A stretch of DNA of 64,000 nt from Bacillus sp. CH140a_4T (GCF_008923725.1 NZ_WBPF01000005.1:248001-312000); one strand, 5' to 3'; positions 8,924 through 18,206 are shown, counted from the stretch's first letter. Numbers and translations: made by a program. The notes: generated from the letters alone by a model not told the origin.

Positions 8924-9782
8924 ACTCTACCTCATTTAAGAAGAACAATGTTAACGCACCAGGTCCTGTATGAGCTCCGATTGCCGCTCCAATTGTATTT
9001 ACGATAAATACTTCACAGCCAAATCTTTCTGTAATTAATGCTTTTAACGCTTCAGCTGTTTCTAAGTCATCGCCATGAGTCATAGCGATTGTTTGACCTT
9101 TAAGGTCTTTTCCGCGCTCTTCCATAATATCTACAATTCGGCTTAGTACTTTCTTTTTTCCTCTTACCTTTTCAAGTGGTACAAGTTTTCCTTCTTCCAC
9201 GTTTAAGATCGGCTTAATGTTTAGTAAACCACCGATAAAACCAGCTACTTTACTTAAACGCCCACCTCTCACTAAGTACTGTAAGTCAGCTACTGTGAAG
9301 ATATGTTCTATATGATTCATTAGAAAATCAACACGTTTTAAAATATCTTCTTTTGATGCACCGTCTTTTGCCATCTTAGCAGCTTCTAATACAACAAGCC
9401 CTTGACCAAGCGAAGCACATTTCGTATCGATAATTTCTAAATCTAAATCAGCATATGTTTCTTTTACTTCTTCTTTAATAACTACTGACGATTGATATGT
9501 ACCAGACAGTTCAGATGAAAAAGCTAAATATATACAAGGATTACCTTCTTTTGCATAAGAAACAAATTTTTCTTGGAAAGTTTCAAGTGAAGGCAATGAT
9601 GTTCTATAAACAGCGCCTTCTCTCATATTTTGCAATAATGTAACTGATTCTAATGTAACTCCATCTAAATACTCTGTTTCTGCTTCATCATAAACACGGA
9701 GTGGAATTAAATCAATATCATATGCTTGCAGCAATTCTACCGGTAAATCCGCCGCACTATCCGTAATGATTTTAACACCCAT
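8922..9782 (-). CDS. DegV-family fatty-acid-binding protein
   Basis: 286 residues matching the family length. N-terminal KIITDSAADLP (DegV signature), IPLRV, YRTSLPSLETF with the Ser-rich fatty-acid head-group motif (TSLPS), YLAFSSELSGTYQSS, and C-terminal HTGPGAL. DegV/FakB proteins carry acyl chains, and FakB-type members present fatty acids to the kinase FakA for phosphorylation. No fakA partner is nearby. The start follows AGAGG at 8 nt. Confidence 0.92.
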   Translation of the reverse strand: MGVKIITDSAADLPVELLQAYDIDLIPLRVYDEAETEYLDGVTLESVTLLQNMREGAVYRTSLPSLETFQEKFVSYAKEGNPCIYLAFSSELSGTYQSSVVIKEEVKETYADLDLEIIDTKCASLGQGLVVLEAAKMAKDGASKEDILKRVDFLMNHIEHIFTVADLQYLVRGGRLSKVAGFIGGLLNIKPILNVEEGKLVPLEKVRGKKKVLSRIVDIMEERGKDLKGQTIAMTHGDDLETAEALKALITERFGCEVFIVNTIGAAIGAHTGPGALTLFFLNEVE

Positions 9783-9995
9783 TTTTAAACCTCTATTCTG
9801 TTATAAATATAAAAAATATAAAATAAAAATAGTACTTTTAAATTATATACGTAAAACTTAAATGAAGAAAGGAAAAGACTTTATATTGTATGCACTATTC
9901 TTCAAAACTTGAACTGTTATTAAAATCATCTAAATTTAACCGCTTTACATTCTGTATAATAAAAATATATCGAATTTTCCAAAGGAGTGATACAA

Positions 9996-10427
9996 ATGAG
10001 TATTCAACTAGCCACCTCTAATGATTTAGAATGGGTTAATAAACAATATGACGCTATAGGATTTGTACGAAGTGATTTAAATCGAGATATGGTGGCAATC
10101 ATTACATACGAGAATGCTTATGCAGGTGTTGGTCGATTAGTTAAAATAGATGTAGATACTTTAGAGATGGGCGGGATTTTTATTCTTCCTAAATTTAGAG
10201 GTTTACACTTAGCTGAGGAACTTGTTTCATTTTTAGTAGAAACTGCGAAGAAATTACAAGTACAACATGTATATTGTCTTCCTTTTGAGGAATTAGAAAA
10301 CTTTTATAATAAATATGGCTATACTGAGGTCGATACTACGAAAGAAGCGGTTCATCCAATTATTCTAAAAAAATATAATTGGTGTTTAGATCATTATGAT
10401 AAGCATGTTTTATTATGTAAGCTGTAA
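9996..10427 (+). CDS. GNAT-family N-acetyltransferase
   Basis: 143 residues from the ATG that lies 8 nt after AAAGGAG; an upstream GTG overlaps the RBS. GNAT features: MGGIFILPKFRGLHLAEELVSFL (motif A with the R-G-x-x-L-A loop) and LENFYNKYGYTEV (motif B). The substrate is unknown. It is monocistronic. Confidence 0.85.
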   Translation: MSIQLATSNDLEWVNKQYDAIGFVRSDLNRDMVAIITYENAYAGVGRLVKIDVDTLEMGGIFILPKFRGLHLAEELVSFLVETAKKLQVQHVYCLPFEELENFYNKYGYTEVDTTKEAVHPIILKKYNWCLDHYDKHVLLCKL

Positions 10428-10457
10428 GTGCGACTAAAGAGAACGTATATAAAAATA

Positions 10458-10553
10458 TTAATTACTTCTTCTACTCAGATAATAACCGTACTTTATTTGG
10501 TCACCATCAGCTTCTAGAAGAGGTACAGTTACTACATATGTTTCCTTTCTCTC
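10458..10553 (-). pseudogene. Possible gene remnant
   Basis: Between stops, one minus frame reads ERKETYVVTVPLLEADGD and on to a serine/arginine-rich end, about 31 residues of convincing amino-acid composition. There is no start or RBS. I do not recognise the family. The remainder of 10428-10675 holds nothing I can identify. Confidence 0.25.
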
Positions 10554-10675
10554 CTAGCATTACTTTTTTGTAATTGATTAATTTGTTTAAAATTACCTTA
10601 AATCGTATTCCAACAAACTAGTCAGAAGGGAAATTCCTATATAATACAATAAAGTAATTAAAAGGAGCGTTATTC

Positions 10676-10849
10676 ATGCTAGATGTAGTAAGACTTTTTA
10701 TCTTTATTGCTGTTGCAATTGGTGCCATTATTAACATTTACCTAGAATTTAATAAACCTAAAAAAAGTATATTTTCAATCGTTTTTCTATCAGTACTCTT
10801 AATCGGAGCCTCAGGATTAAATAAAGATATTTTTTCTAAATTATTATAG
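10676..10849 (+). CDS. Small membrane protein, 57 residues
   Basis: ATG preceded by AAAAGGAGCGTTATTC, an ideal RBS. The protein has two hydrophobic segments (residues 5-22 and 32-46) separated by a basic loop EFNKPKKS. No family is recognised, but the RBS, composition and following terminator support a real gene. Confidence 0.7.
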   Translation: MLDVVRLFIFIAVAIGAIINIYLEFNKPKKSIFSIVFLSVLLIGASGLNKDIFSKLL

Positions 10850-10923
10850 TTGCTTGATTAAAAATCACTGTTCCGTTAATAATGTAAATAACATGAATGT
10901 ATTTCTCCATTCCCCCTTGGAGA

Positions 10924-10956
10924 AGAGCAGTTAGCTTTTGCTAGCTGCTCTTTTAT
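10924..10956 (+). terminator. Intrinsic terminator of the small membrane protein gene
   Basis: AGAGCAGTTAGC/GCTAGCTGCTCT with a TTTT loop (one mismatch) followed by TTTATTT. Confidence 0.75.
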
Positions 10957-10968
10957 TTAAAAATAATT

Positions 10969-11739
10969 TCATCTATTATCCACAAAATAAGTATCATACG
11001 CCTTATCAAAAACATATCCTAGCTTTTCAGCTAGTTTAGCAGATGTAGTATTTGCTGCATCCCAGTTTGGGTATATCCCTTTGTCTAGACAGTCCAAAAT
11101 TAAAGCCGCGCTAACTAAAGTTGCCAATCCTTTTCTTCTATGATTTTGATCAGTCGCCACCTCAATTTCAATCCCATTATCATAAATGCTATATGATGAT
11201 GCACCGCATACAACTTCTCCGTTGTACAAAATACTATACCCTATACCTCGGTTTAAATAATCTTCTACTGATTGAAATTGACTTATAAAATCTTCAGAGA
11301 CCTTATGTAGTGTAGGGATATTTACGATATGTTCATCTATTCTTCGTAACTCGTATCCTTTTGGAAGCGCTGATATAAAAGATTGCAATTTTGAACGATT
11401 AAAAACTTCCACAATCCGTTTGAATTTATAGCGTAAAAACTTATCTATTTTTCTTTCGTAACATGTTTCTAAACGCTTTTTCCAATCTTCACTATTTACG
11501 ATTACTAACATTCTATCAGGAATGTTACGCACTAATTCTTCAGTTTCTTTCGCATTCGAATCACCAGCGTAAAATGTAAAGATCCCTACCGTAACTTGCG
11601 CTACTGTTGGATTTTCAAGATCATTTACCCAAGCAGTACCCATATGTCCTTGTAAATAAGAAAGTAAAACAACGTTATTGAAATCTTCGAACATTGTAAC
11701 TAATTTTTCTCTTGTATGTATATTCGCTTCATATATCAT
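10969..11739 (-). CDS. GNAT acetyltransferase, ZmaR-like family
   Basis: 256 residues: an N-terminal half without clear motifs and a C-terminal GNAT domain (VCGASSYSIYDNGIEIEVAT, then NHRRKGLATLVSAALI with the acetyl-CoA loop, and SAKLAEKLGYVFD). The architecture and length suggest the GNAT family that contains the zwittermicin resistance protein ZmaR (inference from family knowledge; identity not established). RBS AAGGA before the ATG. No biosynthetic genes nearby, so the substrate is open. Confidence 0.75.
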   Translation of the reverse strand: MIYEANIHTREKLVTMFEDFNNVVLLSYLQGHMGTAWVNDLENPTVAQVTVGIFTFYAGDSNAKETEELVRNIPDRMLVIVNSEDWKKRLETCYERKIDKFLRYKFKRIVEVFNRSKLQSFISALPKGYELRRIDEHIVNIPTLHKVSEDFISQFQSVEDYLNRGIGYSILYNGEVVCGASSYSIYDNGIEIEVATDQNHRRKGLATLVSAALILDCLDKGIYPNWDAANTTSAKLAEKLGYVFDKAYDTYFVDNR

Positions 11740-11901
11740 TCACATTCCTTCTTTCGTTAGAATCAATGTACTTCTACTTTTTTCTACATATAAGCAAATG
11801 TATACTAAACTCCATATACTTTTATATTATTCATAAATATAAAAGTATTATAACATCTAATGAATAGTAACAGATTATTATCTTCTATTATGTAGTACCC
11901 C

Positions 11902-12090
11902 TCAATACTCGTTTGAGGGCTCATTTAAAGAAATAAGTAATAACTCATTCTTATAAACAAATGATTCCGTTCCTCCGTTTTTATATACTTTAGTCACTTG
12001 AACAACTGATGTGTACGTATTATCGTCATTCAATATCATCTTTTTCATCTCTTCTATCTCAGTATTACCAGCTCCACTCTCGATTTTCAA
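11902..12090 (-). CDS. Short hypothetical frame, probably a gene fragment
   Basis: 62 codons from a TTG, with no convincing RBS at that point. The later part (SVVQVTKVYKNGGTESFVYK) looks like a genuine beta-strand segment, and an internal ATG follows AGAAGAG. An overlapping frame just upstream encodes FHIEWIPQHLELLENREWSW before a stop, also protein-like, so this may be debris of one or two older genes. No family recognised. Confidence 0.3.
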   Translation of the reverse strand: MKIESGAGNTEIEEMKKMILNDDNTYTSVVQVTKVYKNGGTESFVYKNELLLISLNEPSNEY

Positions 12091-12227
12091 GCAGTTCGAG
12101 ATGTTGAGGTATCCACTCGATGTGAAAAACTTGGATAATATAACTTTAACGTATGAATATAGTACCTACTCAGCACATTAAAAATGAGTAATAACACATA
12201 AATTCCCCTATAAACACATATAACAAT

Positions 12228-12256
12228 TTCATCTTTCATGAAAAAAACGTTATAAT
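12228..12256 (+). promoter_or_regulatory. Probable sigma-A promoter
   Basis: A perfect TATAAT (12251-12256), with a weak -35 TTCATC 17 nt upstream, 44 nt before the start of the 106-residue protein. Confidence 0.5.
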
Positions 12257-12299
12257 GAAGTGTAGCCTCTACGATTACGTTATAAAGGAGATTAAAACA

Positions 12300-12620
12300 A
12301 TGGCTAAAATTAAAGTATACCAAGCAACAGAAGAAAATATGGAAACAGTAAAAAACATTATTGATGTTGAAGAACAAAACCCAACTGCTGAAAACTTACA
12401 AAATCTATACGCATGTGTATTAGATACGGAAGATATGGCATTGCCTGAATCATACATTGAAGAAGATATCTTAATTGATTCTATTGAAGTGATGGTTAAC
12501 GTTTCTCAAAGCAAAGTAAGAGACTTAGGTGCTTACGATGTAATCGAAGTACAAAACAAAGGTAAGAAAACACAAATATTATTATTAGCAGACGAAGAAT
12601 ACGAAATCATCGAAGGCTAA
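12300..12620 (+). CDS. Conserved-looking acidic hypothetical protein
   Basis: 106 residues from the ATG after AAGGAGATTAAAACA (the frame continues 15 codons upstream but the RBS decides). Acidic and soluble, with no signal or helix-spanning segments: KVYQATEENMETVKNIIDVEE, later a beta-rich end QILLLADEEYEII. No family recognised. A promoter upstream and a strong terminator downstream make it a monocistronic gene. Confidence 0.75.
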   Translation: MAKIKVYQATEENMETVKNIIDVEEQNPTAENLQNLYACVLDTEDMALPESYIEEDILIDSIEVMVNVSQSKVRDLGAYDVIEVQNKGKKTQILLLADEEYEIIEG

Positions 12621-12638
12621 TCTCAATCCGTACATACG

Positions 12639-12672
12639 AAAAAGCTCCCTTCCAATTGGAAAGGAGCTTTTT
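12639..12672. terminator. Bidirectional terminator
   Basis: AAAAAGCTCC...GGAGCTTTTT stem extended by TTCC/GGAA around AATT. It serves the plus-strand hypothetical gene and the minus-strand DHA2 exporter. Confidence 0.85.
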
Positions 12673-12674
12673 CA

Positions 12675-14210
12675 TTACGCTTTTGATGTTTCGCTCTTTT
12701 TATTTGTTTGTTGTTTCTTAATTACCATGCGCTCATTTCCCATAAAGAAAATAAATATGAATGCTAAACCAGCTGGTACCAATGCCCACATAAATGTTTG
12801 GACAATTGAGCTAGAAAGAGCATCAATAATTTTATCTAATATTTGCGGCGGGATTTTAGATCTTGCCGATTCTGATAGAATAGCTCTTGAATCTCCTAAA
12901 GCGTTTGTATTCATTCCTCCGCTCATACCTTTAAAAGCTTCTTCTAATTGATCTTGGAAACCTGTTCTTTGGATCATTCCGAAGATTGTAATACCTAGTG
13001 TCATTCCTAACGAACGAATGAAGTTACTTGTTGAAGTCGCAGATCCTCGCTGTTCCATACCGAAGTTGTGAATAGCTGCCATACTTAGTACAGAGAATGA
13101 GAATCCAACTCCAAATCCGATAATAATCATATACACTGTTAATAATGCACGACTTGTTTCTGGCGTTAATGTGCTTAATAAGAATAGTCCAATTAGCATA
13201 ATAACCGCAGAAATAATCATAATGTTTCGGTAGCTAAGCTTCGTAGTTAAAAATCCGCCTAACTGCGCTGTTACGACTGATCCTAACATCATCGGTAAAA
13301 GTAATAATCCTGAGTTTGTTGCAGTGCCGCCGTATACACCTTGAATGAATAACGGTATGTACACAGTTGCCGACATAAACGCAGCACCGTAACATAAAGC
13401 AATAATAGTACTCATTCCGAATAAACGTTGTTTAAACATTTCAAATGAAATAATCGGTTCCTCTACTTTACGTTCAATACATATAAATGCAATAATTAAA
13501 ATAGCGAATCCACCAAATAAACTTAAAATAAAACTAGAATCCCAATCATACTTTTGTCCACCAAGCTCTAAAGCAAACATTAAAGAAACTACTGCACCAA
13601 CTAAAGTAATTGCACCAAACCAGTCAATTTTTTGCTTTCTATGAACTCGTGACTCTTTATAAAAGAATGTAATAAAAATAAGTGCTAAAACGCCAAGGGG
13701 TAAGTTAATATAAAATACCCAATGCCAGCTAATGTAATCTGTAATATACGCACCAAGCAATGGACCAAAAATACTTGATAAACCAAATACTGCTCCGAAT
13801 AATCCACCCATTTTTCCGCGCTTTTCTGGAGGGAAAATATCAAAAACGATAGTAAACGCGATCGGCACTAATGCCCCGCCGCCAATACCTTGAATGGCAC
13901 GATAAATACCTAACTGTGTAATATTTTCAGCAGTACCACAAAGTGCCGAACCAATCATAAAGACGATTAAACCGAAAATAAAGAATCTCTTTCTACCATA
14001 CATATCTGATAGTTTACCGAATATCGGCATACCTGCCATTTCTGCGACCATATAGGCAGAAACGACCCAAACAAAGTTTTCAAGGCCTCCTAAGTCACCA
14101 ACGATTGTTCCCATCGCTGTTACGACAATGGTATTATCCATTGATGCCATTAAAATACCTAGCAATAAGCCCGCCACAACAAAGCCGAGCTTATTATTCT
14201 TCTCAACCAT
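12675..14210 (-). CDS. DHA2-family (14-TM) multidrug MFS exporter
   Basis: 511 residues with 14 hydrophobic segments. Signature motifs: MASMDNTIVVTA (motif D1 of the DHA2/QacA-EmrB type), GKLSDMYGRKRFF (motif A) and AIQGIGGGALVPI (motif C region with the GxGGG). It exports drugs or other hydrophobic compounds using proton motive force. It is the last gene after the yhbD/bactofilin group, 23 nt downstream of the second bactofilin with no terminator between, so all four may be cotranscribed. RBS GGGAG upstream of the ATG. Confidence 0.9.
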   Translation of the reverse strand: MVEKNNKLGFVVAGLLLGILMASMDNTIVVTAMGTIVGDLGGLENFVWVVSAYMVAEMAGMPIFGKLSDMYGRKRFFIFGLIVFMIGSALCGTAENITQLGIYRAIQGIGGGALVPIAFTIVFDIFPPEKRGKMGGLFGAVFGLSSIFGPLLGAYITDYISWHWVFYINLPLGVLALIFITFFYKESRVHRKQKIDWFGAITLVGAVVSLMFALELGGQKYDWDSSFILSLFGGFAILIIAFICIERKVEEPIISFEMFKQRLFGMSTIIALCYGAAFMSATVYIPLFIQGVYGGTATNSGLLLLPMMLGSVVTAQLGGFLTTKLSYRNIMIISAVIMLIGLFLLSTLTPETSRALLTVYMIIIGFGVGFSFSVLSMAAIHNFGMEQRGSATSTSNFIRSLGMTLGITIFGMIQRTGFQDQLEEAFKGMSGGMNTNALGDSRAILSESARSKIPPQILDKIIDALSSSIVQTFMWALVPAGLAFIFIFFMGNERMVIKKQQTNKKSETSKA

Positions 14211-14233
14211 AACCTTGCTCTCCCTCGTACTAC

Positions 14234-14941
14234 TTATATTTGTTTATGTTCTTTTACGACTGCATTACCTTTTTGGTTAAAACTAGTATGATATTCTACA
14301 ACACTAATTTCACAACCTGGACCAATGGTAACGTTGTTTCCTCTTACTACTTCAGCGATAGTATGCTCTAAATAAATCTCATCTCCTTCAATGATAGACG
14401 TTTGGAGGCTTCCAGCATGACTTGAAAATGGAATAAATCTCGCTTTTTTATGAACGGTAATCTTCTTACCACCAATCTCTCTCACTTTACTTCCTTCATA
14501 ACGAAGTGAAATATCAATATTTTCAGCATTAAGTAATCCATCACTTTCAAGGCCACCAGTTAGTGATAGTTCTTCAACTTCAATATCTCCTTTCACATTT
14601 AAGGCGCCTTTCACATCTACGAAATCACCAGTAAACTTCCCTTTAACTTCTATCATACCTCTTACTTTCGTTTTTTCAATATGGGCATCACTATTCATTT
14701 GTGTATTTCCGTATACTTTTACATATTCCGCAGTTACATTTCCTTGTACTTCACTATCTCCATACACGACATAATTTTTCACTTTCATATTACCGCGTAC
14801 TTCACTCGTGCCGTACGTTTTAAATTCATTACAGCTCATATCATTAGAAATCGTTCCTTCACCACGAATCTTCACTTTGTTATAATCCCCGCCTGCTGAA
14901 CTACCAGAACCATTGACAGTAAGACTATGTTGATGTTCCAT
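14234..14941 (-). CDS. bacF: Bactofilin-like polymer-forming protein, second copy
   Basis: 235 residues made of repeated short beta-helix rungs (EGTISNDMSC, SEVRGNMKV, SEVQGNVTA, LNVKGDIEV), the hallmark of bactofilins (DUF583-type). No signal peptide or membrane helix. It is a paralogue of the gene just upstream and, with the YhbD-like gene, reproduces the B. subtilis yhbD-yhbE-yhbF order, whose bactofilins are linked to flagellar assembly. The symbol follows that synteny. Confidence 0.8.
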   Translation of the reverse strand: MEHQHSLTVNGSGSSAGGDYNKVKIRGEGTISNDMSCNEFKTYGTSEVRGNMKVKNYVVYGDSEVQGNVTAEYVKVYGNTQMNSDAHIEKTKVRGMIEVKGKFTGDFVDVKGALNVKGDIEVEELSLTGGLESDGLLNAENIDISLRYEGSKVREIGGKKITVHKKARFIPFSSHAGSLQTSIIEGDEIYLEHTIAEVVRGNNVTIGPGCEISVVEYHTSFNQKGNAVVKEHKQI

Positions 14942-14959
14942 ATTATTTTCTCCCTCCCA

Positions 14960-15670
14960 TTAAACCTGCTTCATTTCTTTTACATTTGCGTTTTTATCAA
15001 CAGTAAGAACACCAGTATATTCAATCAATTCAATCTCACAGTTCGCTCCTACTGTAACATTGTTTCCTCTTACCGTTTTTATGTGAGCATAATCAATATC
15101 GATATTGTCACCTTCTAATAGTTCAGCCTCTAATTGCATACCAAATACCGATTTAAACAGTCTACTAAAAGTACTTAGTCTATGTTTTACTTTAATCGTT
15201 TGACCACCAATTTCTTTCGCTCGACATGTACCGTGAATATTAATATTTATTTCATCGGCACTTAATAATCCACCAATTGTAAATTGTCCTTCTGAAGAAA
15301 AAGTATCCACTTCACAATTCCCATCAATCGTTGCTTGACCATTGACTTTAAATTCTTCACCAGTGACATTTCCACCTATTGTACCTTTTCCTGCAATTTT
15401 CAAACTGTTTGCCTTTACATCTTGCGTAATTGTTGCTTTCCCATCAATTCGCATCGTTTCCGCATGTACTGTGCCTTCGACTTTACCAGATCCACTAATT
15501 CTTGCATTGCCGCTTTTCAAATTCCCAGTAACGGCACCGTAACCGTTACATTCAAATTGGTCACATTCAACATTTCCAGTAACAGTCCCTTTTCCGTTTA
15601 ATTGCACTTTATGAAACTCGCCGCCATTCGATGAACCGTAACCATTTATAATCAAATTATCTGTACGCAT
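14960..15670 (-). CDS. bacE: Bactofilin-like polymer-forming protein, first copy
   Basis: 236 residues. It begins NLIINGYGSSNGGEFHKVQL, then regular beta-helix repeats (GTVTGNVE, AVTGNLKS, KVEGTVHA, TIGGNVTG) and a conserved C-terminal TVRGNNVTVGANCEIELIEYT, which is nearly shared with the second copy (VVRGNNVTIGPGCEISVVEYH). A cytoplasmic filament-forming protein by family knowledge. It lies 18 nt upstream of its paralogue and 13 nt downstream of the YhbD-like gene. Confidence 0.8.
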   Translation of the reverse strand: MRTDNLIINGYGSSNGGEFHKVQLNGKGTVTGNVECDQFECNGYGAVTGNLKSGNARISGSGKVEGTVHAETMRIDGKATITQDVKANSLKIAGKGTIGGNVTGEEFKVNGQATIDGNCEVDTFSSEGQFTIGGLLSADEININIHGTCRAKEIGGQTIKVKHRLSTFSRLFKSVFGMQLEAELLEGDNIDIDYAHIKTVRGNNVTVGANCEIELIEYTGVLTVDKNANVKEMKQV

Positions 15671-15683
15671 ACTTTTTCCTCCA

Positions 15684-16307
15684 CTACAACAGTTTAGTTT
15701 TTAATGCTTCGGTATATTTCATAATCGCTTCGCGTAAAACAATTTTGGTGCCTTTTTCAAAAATTAAATCGTCTACGTTTGAAACTAAGAAACAAGTAGA
15801 AATCCCTAACTTTCGGACGATGATTAAATCACAAGTTTTATGCTTAATCGCTTCATAATTTTCACGTAAAACTTGTAAGACCATTTTTCCTTCTTCTAAA
15901 CTAATCTCTCCTGATTGTAGTAATTCTTCAAGCATATACACATAAAGAATATCTACAAATTGAAACTCTGTTGTTTTATTCGTTTGTTCTATGAAGAATT
16001 GTAAAACTGGCTCTGATGCAATCTCTTTACGTAAAAGGTCTTCCTTTGTTAAAAGGATTTCTCTTACACTCGGTGAAAACATATTTGCTAGTTCATCAAG
16101 TGATAAATCCTCTTTCATCGTTTGGATTTTATCAATACGCTCTAATATCTTTTCTTTCGGAAAAAATGTCTCTTGACCCGTAAATGTTGACTTTCGTACA
16201 AACCAAGCTTCCGGTATTAAATTTTTTCTTTTCCACCTATATAACTGTCCGTATGAAATACCAGTTAGTTCTAATAAATCTTTTTTTGAAATTAAATCTG
16301 TACTCAA
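15684..16307 (-). CDS. yhbD: YhbD-like MerR-fold DNA-binding regulator (DUF4004)
   Basis: 207 residues from a TTG that lies 10 nt after AGGAAGGAG; the frame extends 9 codons upstream through the RBS itself. The N-terminal helix-turn-helix is MerR-like (LTGISYGQLYRWKRKNLIPE), followed by an alpha-helical domain. It leads the bactofilin operon as in B. subtilis and most likely regulates it. A long inverted repeat sits 24-51 bp upstream of the start and is a good operator candidate. Confidence 0.82.
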   Translation of the reverse strand: MSTDLISKKDLLELTGISYGQLYRWKRKNLIPEAWFVRKSTFTGQETFFPKEKILERIDKIQTMKEDLSLDELANMFSPSVREILLTKEDLLRKEIASEPVLQFFIEQTNKTTEFQFVDILYVYMLEELLQSGEISLEEGKMVLQVLRENYEAIKHKTCDLIIVRKLGISTCFLVSNVDDLIFEKGTKIVLREAIMKYTEALKTKLL

Positions 16308-16330
16308 CTGTATAACACTCCTTCCTAACA

Positions 16331-16358
16331 ACAATGTAACATAACACTGTTACGTTGT
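16331..16358. promoter_or_regulatory. Inverted repeat, candidate operator of the yhbD-bactofilin operon
   Basis: ACAATGTAACA, 6-nt spacer, TGTTACGTTGT: 11-bp arms with one mismatch. A further half-site CGTAACAATG lies at 16382-16391. The position upstream of yhbD and the AT-rich spacing suit a MerR-type dimer. Confidence 0.55.
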
Positions 16359-16422
16359 AAATGGACTTTTATCATAAGAAGCGTAACAATGTGCAAAACA
16401 ACCTCGTTTCACACAAAAAAAT

Positions 16423-16465
16423 AGGGTTCTCACGCATCCTATAAAATGCGTAAGAACCCTTATAT
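16423..16465 (-). terminator. Terminator of the SgrR-like gene
   Basis: AGGGTTCTcACGCAT/ATGCGTaAGAACCCT stem with 8-nt loop. On the minus strand it is followed by ATTTTTTTG. Confidence 0.85.
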
Positions 16466-16466
16466 A

Positions 16467-18206
16467 TCAACATGTAAACCATATTTCATAAAAATCAATC
16501 CATCCTTGTGAATTAATCATTATATTTTGTACTTTTTCGTGAGAAGTTACTTGTTGTTTGTTACGGTATAAAGGAATAATATGAATGTGACGTAACAAAG
16601 TGTCCTCAATATCGCGTAACAATGTAACTCTTTTCTCTAATTGTTCTTGTTTAAAATAAGGGGACAACTTTTTATGAAAGTCCATGCTGCTTTGCCCATG
16701 AATAAAACTGTTTTTTGTCAGAAACATATATAGCAGACTATCTTCTATTCGCTCGCTAATTGTTGCACTATCATGCATCATATCGGCCTTTTGTATCGTA
16801 CTCATTTCCAATAACTCTTCTATCTCAAGAAAATTAGTTTCTACACGAATCCCGTACTTCGCACACTCTTTTTGTATCCATTGTGCATCTTCAACGTGAT
16901 CTTGTCCTGTAAATGTATAGAGTTGTAACACTTCATTATGATACGTACTCCTTTTCATTAAACAATCTATATCTTCCTCAATCTCTACTATGCTTTCATT
17001 TACTAATATTAGTTTCTTTGCCACTTCTCCACGTTCTCCGCCGAGTTCTTGAACAATTTTATCGCCATGAATAATTTGATATAGTACCTTTCGAAATAGC
17101 TCATCTTGCATCGGCCCTTCTTTTACAAGATTGCACGTTACGTATGTTACGTTCGATTCAAGCCGAGATAACTCTTTATTAGGCTTTTCTTTATCTTTAT
17201 ACTGCGCCTTGACTAACACGTCATACGTATTTACATTTTGCTCTACATTCATTAGTTCAATTCGGTCAAGAAAAGGTCTTTCACGATAATATAAATCATG
17301 TACTTCTAGTACAAATAAATGTGCATTCTTCTCTCGTAATATAAATGGGCCTGTACCAATGAAGTTTCCTGCCTCATCTTCATTTACGATAGAACACTGT
17401 TCTGCGCTAAGCATATGTAAAAACATCATATTTTCAGTATGTAATCGAATTTCAACAACATATTCATCCACTGCACGGACACTTTCAACATGTTGTAACA
17501 TCCATGCGTGTGGGTTGTTTTCAGCTTTCATAAATCGATTCAATGACTGTATAACATGTTGTGCAGTAAGTCGTCTTCCATTATGAAGATAAACGCCTTT
17601 TCTTAAATAAAATGTCCAAACCTTATCAGCATCACTATATTCCCAGTGAAAAACAAGCCTTGGTTCTATAGAATTTGTTTCCTCATTTACATATACGAGT
17701 GTATCAAAAATATGTTTAACCATATGACATTCTGATCGCATCGTAGCGTAAACCGGATCTAAAGCGATGTCTAGATTCATTCGTACTTGCAAACGAAGGA
17801 CATCTTCTCTTCCTTCGGGCGTCCTTTCTATTTGATGACCAAATAATGAATCTATCCAAGCTTCATACTCTTTCTTTACTAAAGGAAATCGTGAGCTGTA
17901 GCGTTCCACAAATGAGATTCCACTTTTCACATCTCCTTTTTTCGTTAGTTCTTTTCCTCTCTCTAAAATTAATGTCATTGGTTGCATTTGAAATATTAAT
18001 TTAGAACGATTCCCTCTCCCGCGACCTGGAAACCAAGTGATCCAATGTAACTCTTCTAATTTTTTTATAATTAATTTACTATTACGCTCCGTACAAAATA
18101 ATGTTTCTGCTATCATCTGTACTGTTACTTCTAATTGCTCTCCTTCTCGTCTACCTTTACCATAGATACACCATAGTTCAATATATTGATCTAAAATAAA
18201 CATCAT
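16467..18206 (-). CDS. SgrR-family regulator (HTH plus solute-binding domain)
   Basis: 579 residues. N-terminal helix-turn-helix region (about residues 27-65, TVQMIAETLFCTERN then RGRGNRSKLIF), followed by an SBP_bac_5-type oligopeptide/sugar-binding domain (LDPVYATMRSECHMVKHIFDTL, then WTFYLRKGVYLHNGRRLTA). There is no signal peptide, so it is a cytoplasmic sensor, as in SgrR. In enterobacteria SgrR stands beside the MFS sugar exporter SetA; here too it is divergent (99 bp) from an MFS exporter, which is the likely target. Two adjacent ATGs follow GGGGG; the second (18203) has better spacing. Confidence 0.88.
   Translation of the reverse strand: MMFILDQYIELWCIYGKGRREGEQLEVTVQMIAETLFCTERNSKLIIKKLEELHWITWFPGRGRGNRSKLIFQMQPMTLILERGKELTKKGDVKSGISFVERYSSRFPLVKKEYEAWIDSLFGHQIERTPEGREDVLRLQVRMNLDIALDPVYATMRSECHMVKHIFDTLVYVNEETNSIEPRLVFHWEYSDADKVWTFYLRKGVYLHNGRRLTAQHVIQSLNRFMKAENNPHAWMLQHVESVRAVDEYVVEIRLHTENMMFLHMLSAEQCSIVNEDEAGNFIGTGPFILREKNAHLFVLEVHDLYYRERPFLDRIELMNVEQNVNTYDVLVKAQYKDKEKPNKELSRLESNVTYVTCNLVKEGPMQDELFRKVLYQIIHGDKIVQELGGERGEVAKKLILVNESIVEIEEDIDCLMKRSTYHNEVLQLYTFTGQDHVEDAQWIQKECAKYGIRVETNFLEIEELLEMSTIQKADMMHDSATISERIEDSLLYMFLTKNSFIHGQSSMDFHKKLSPYFKQEQLEKRVTLLRDIEDTLLRHIHIIPLYRNKQQVTSHEKVQNIMINSQGWIDFYEIWFTC

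Noticed and set aside
12087-12377. A 96-codon hydrophobic/Phe-Tyr-rich minus-strand frame
   Set aside because: It runs antisense through the start, RBS and promoter of the real plus-strand gene at 12300, has no RBS and an unnatural composition.
14681-15601. Plus-strand frames opposite the bactofilin genes
   Set aside because: They are periodic antisense shadows of the beta-helix repeats with no RBS.
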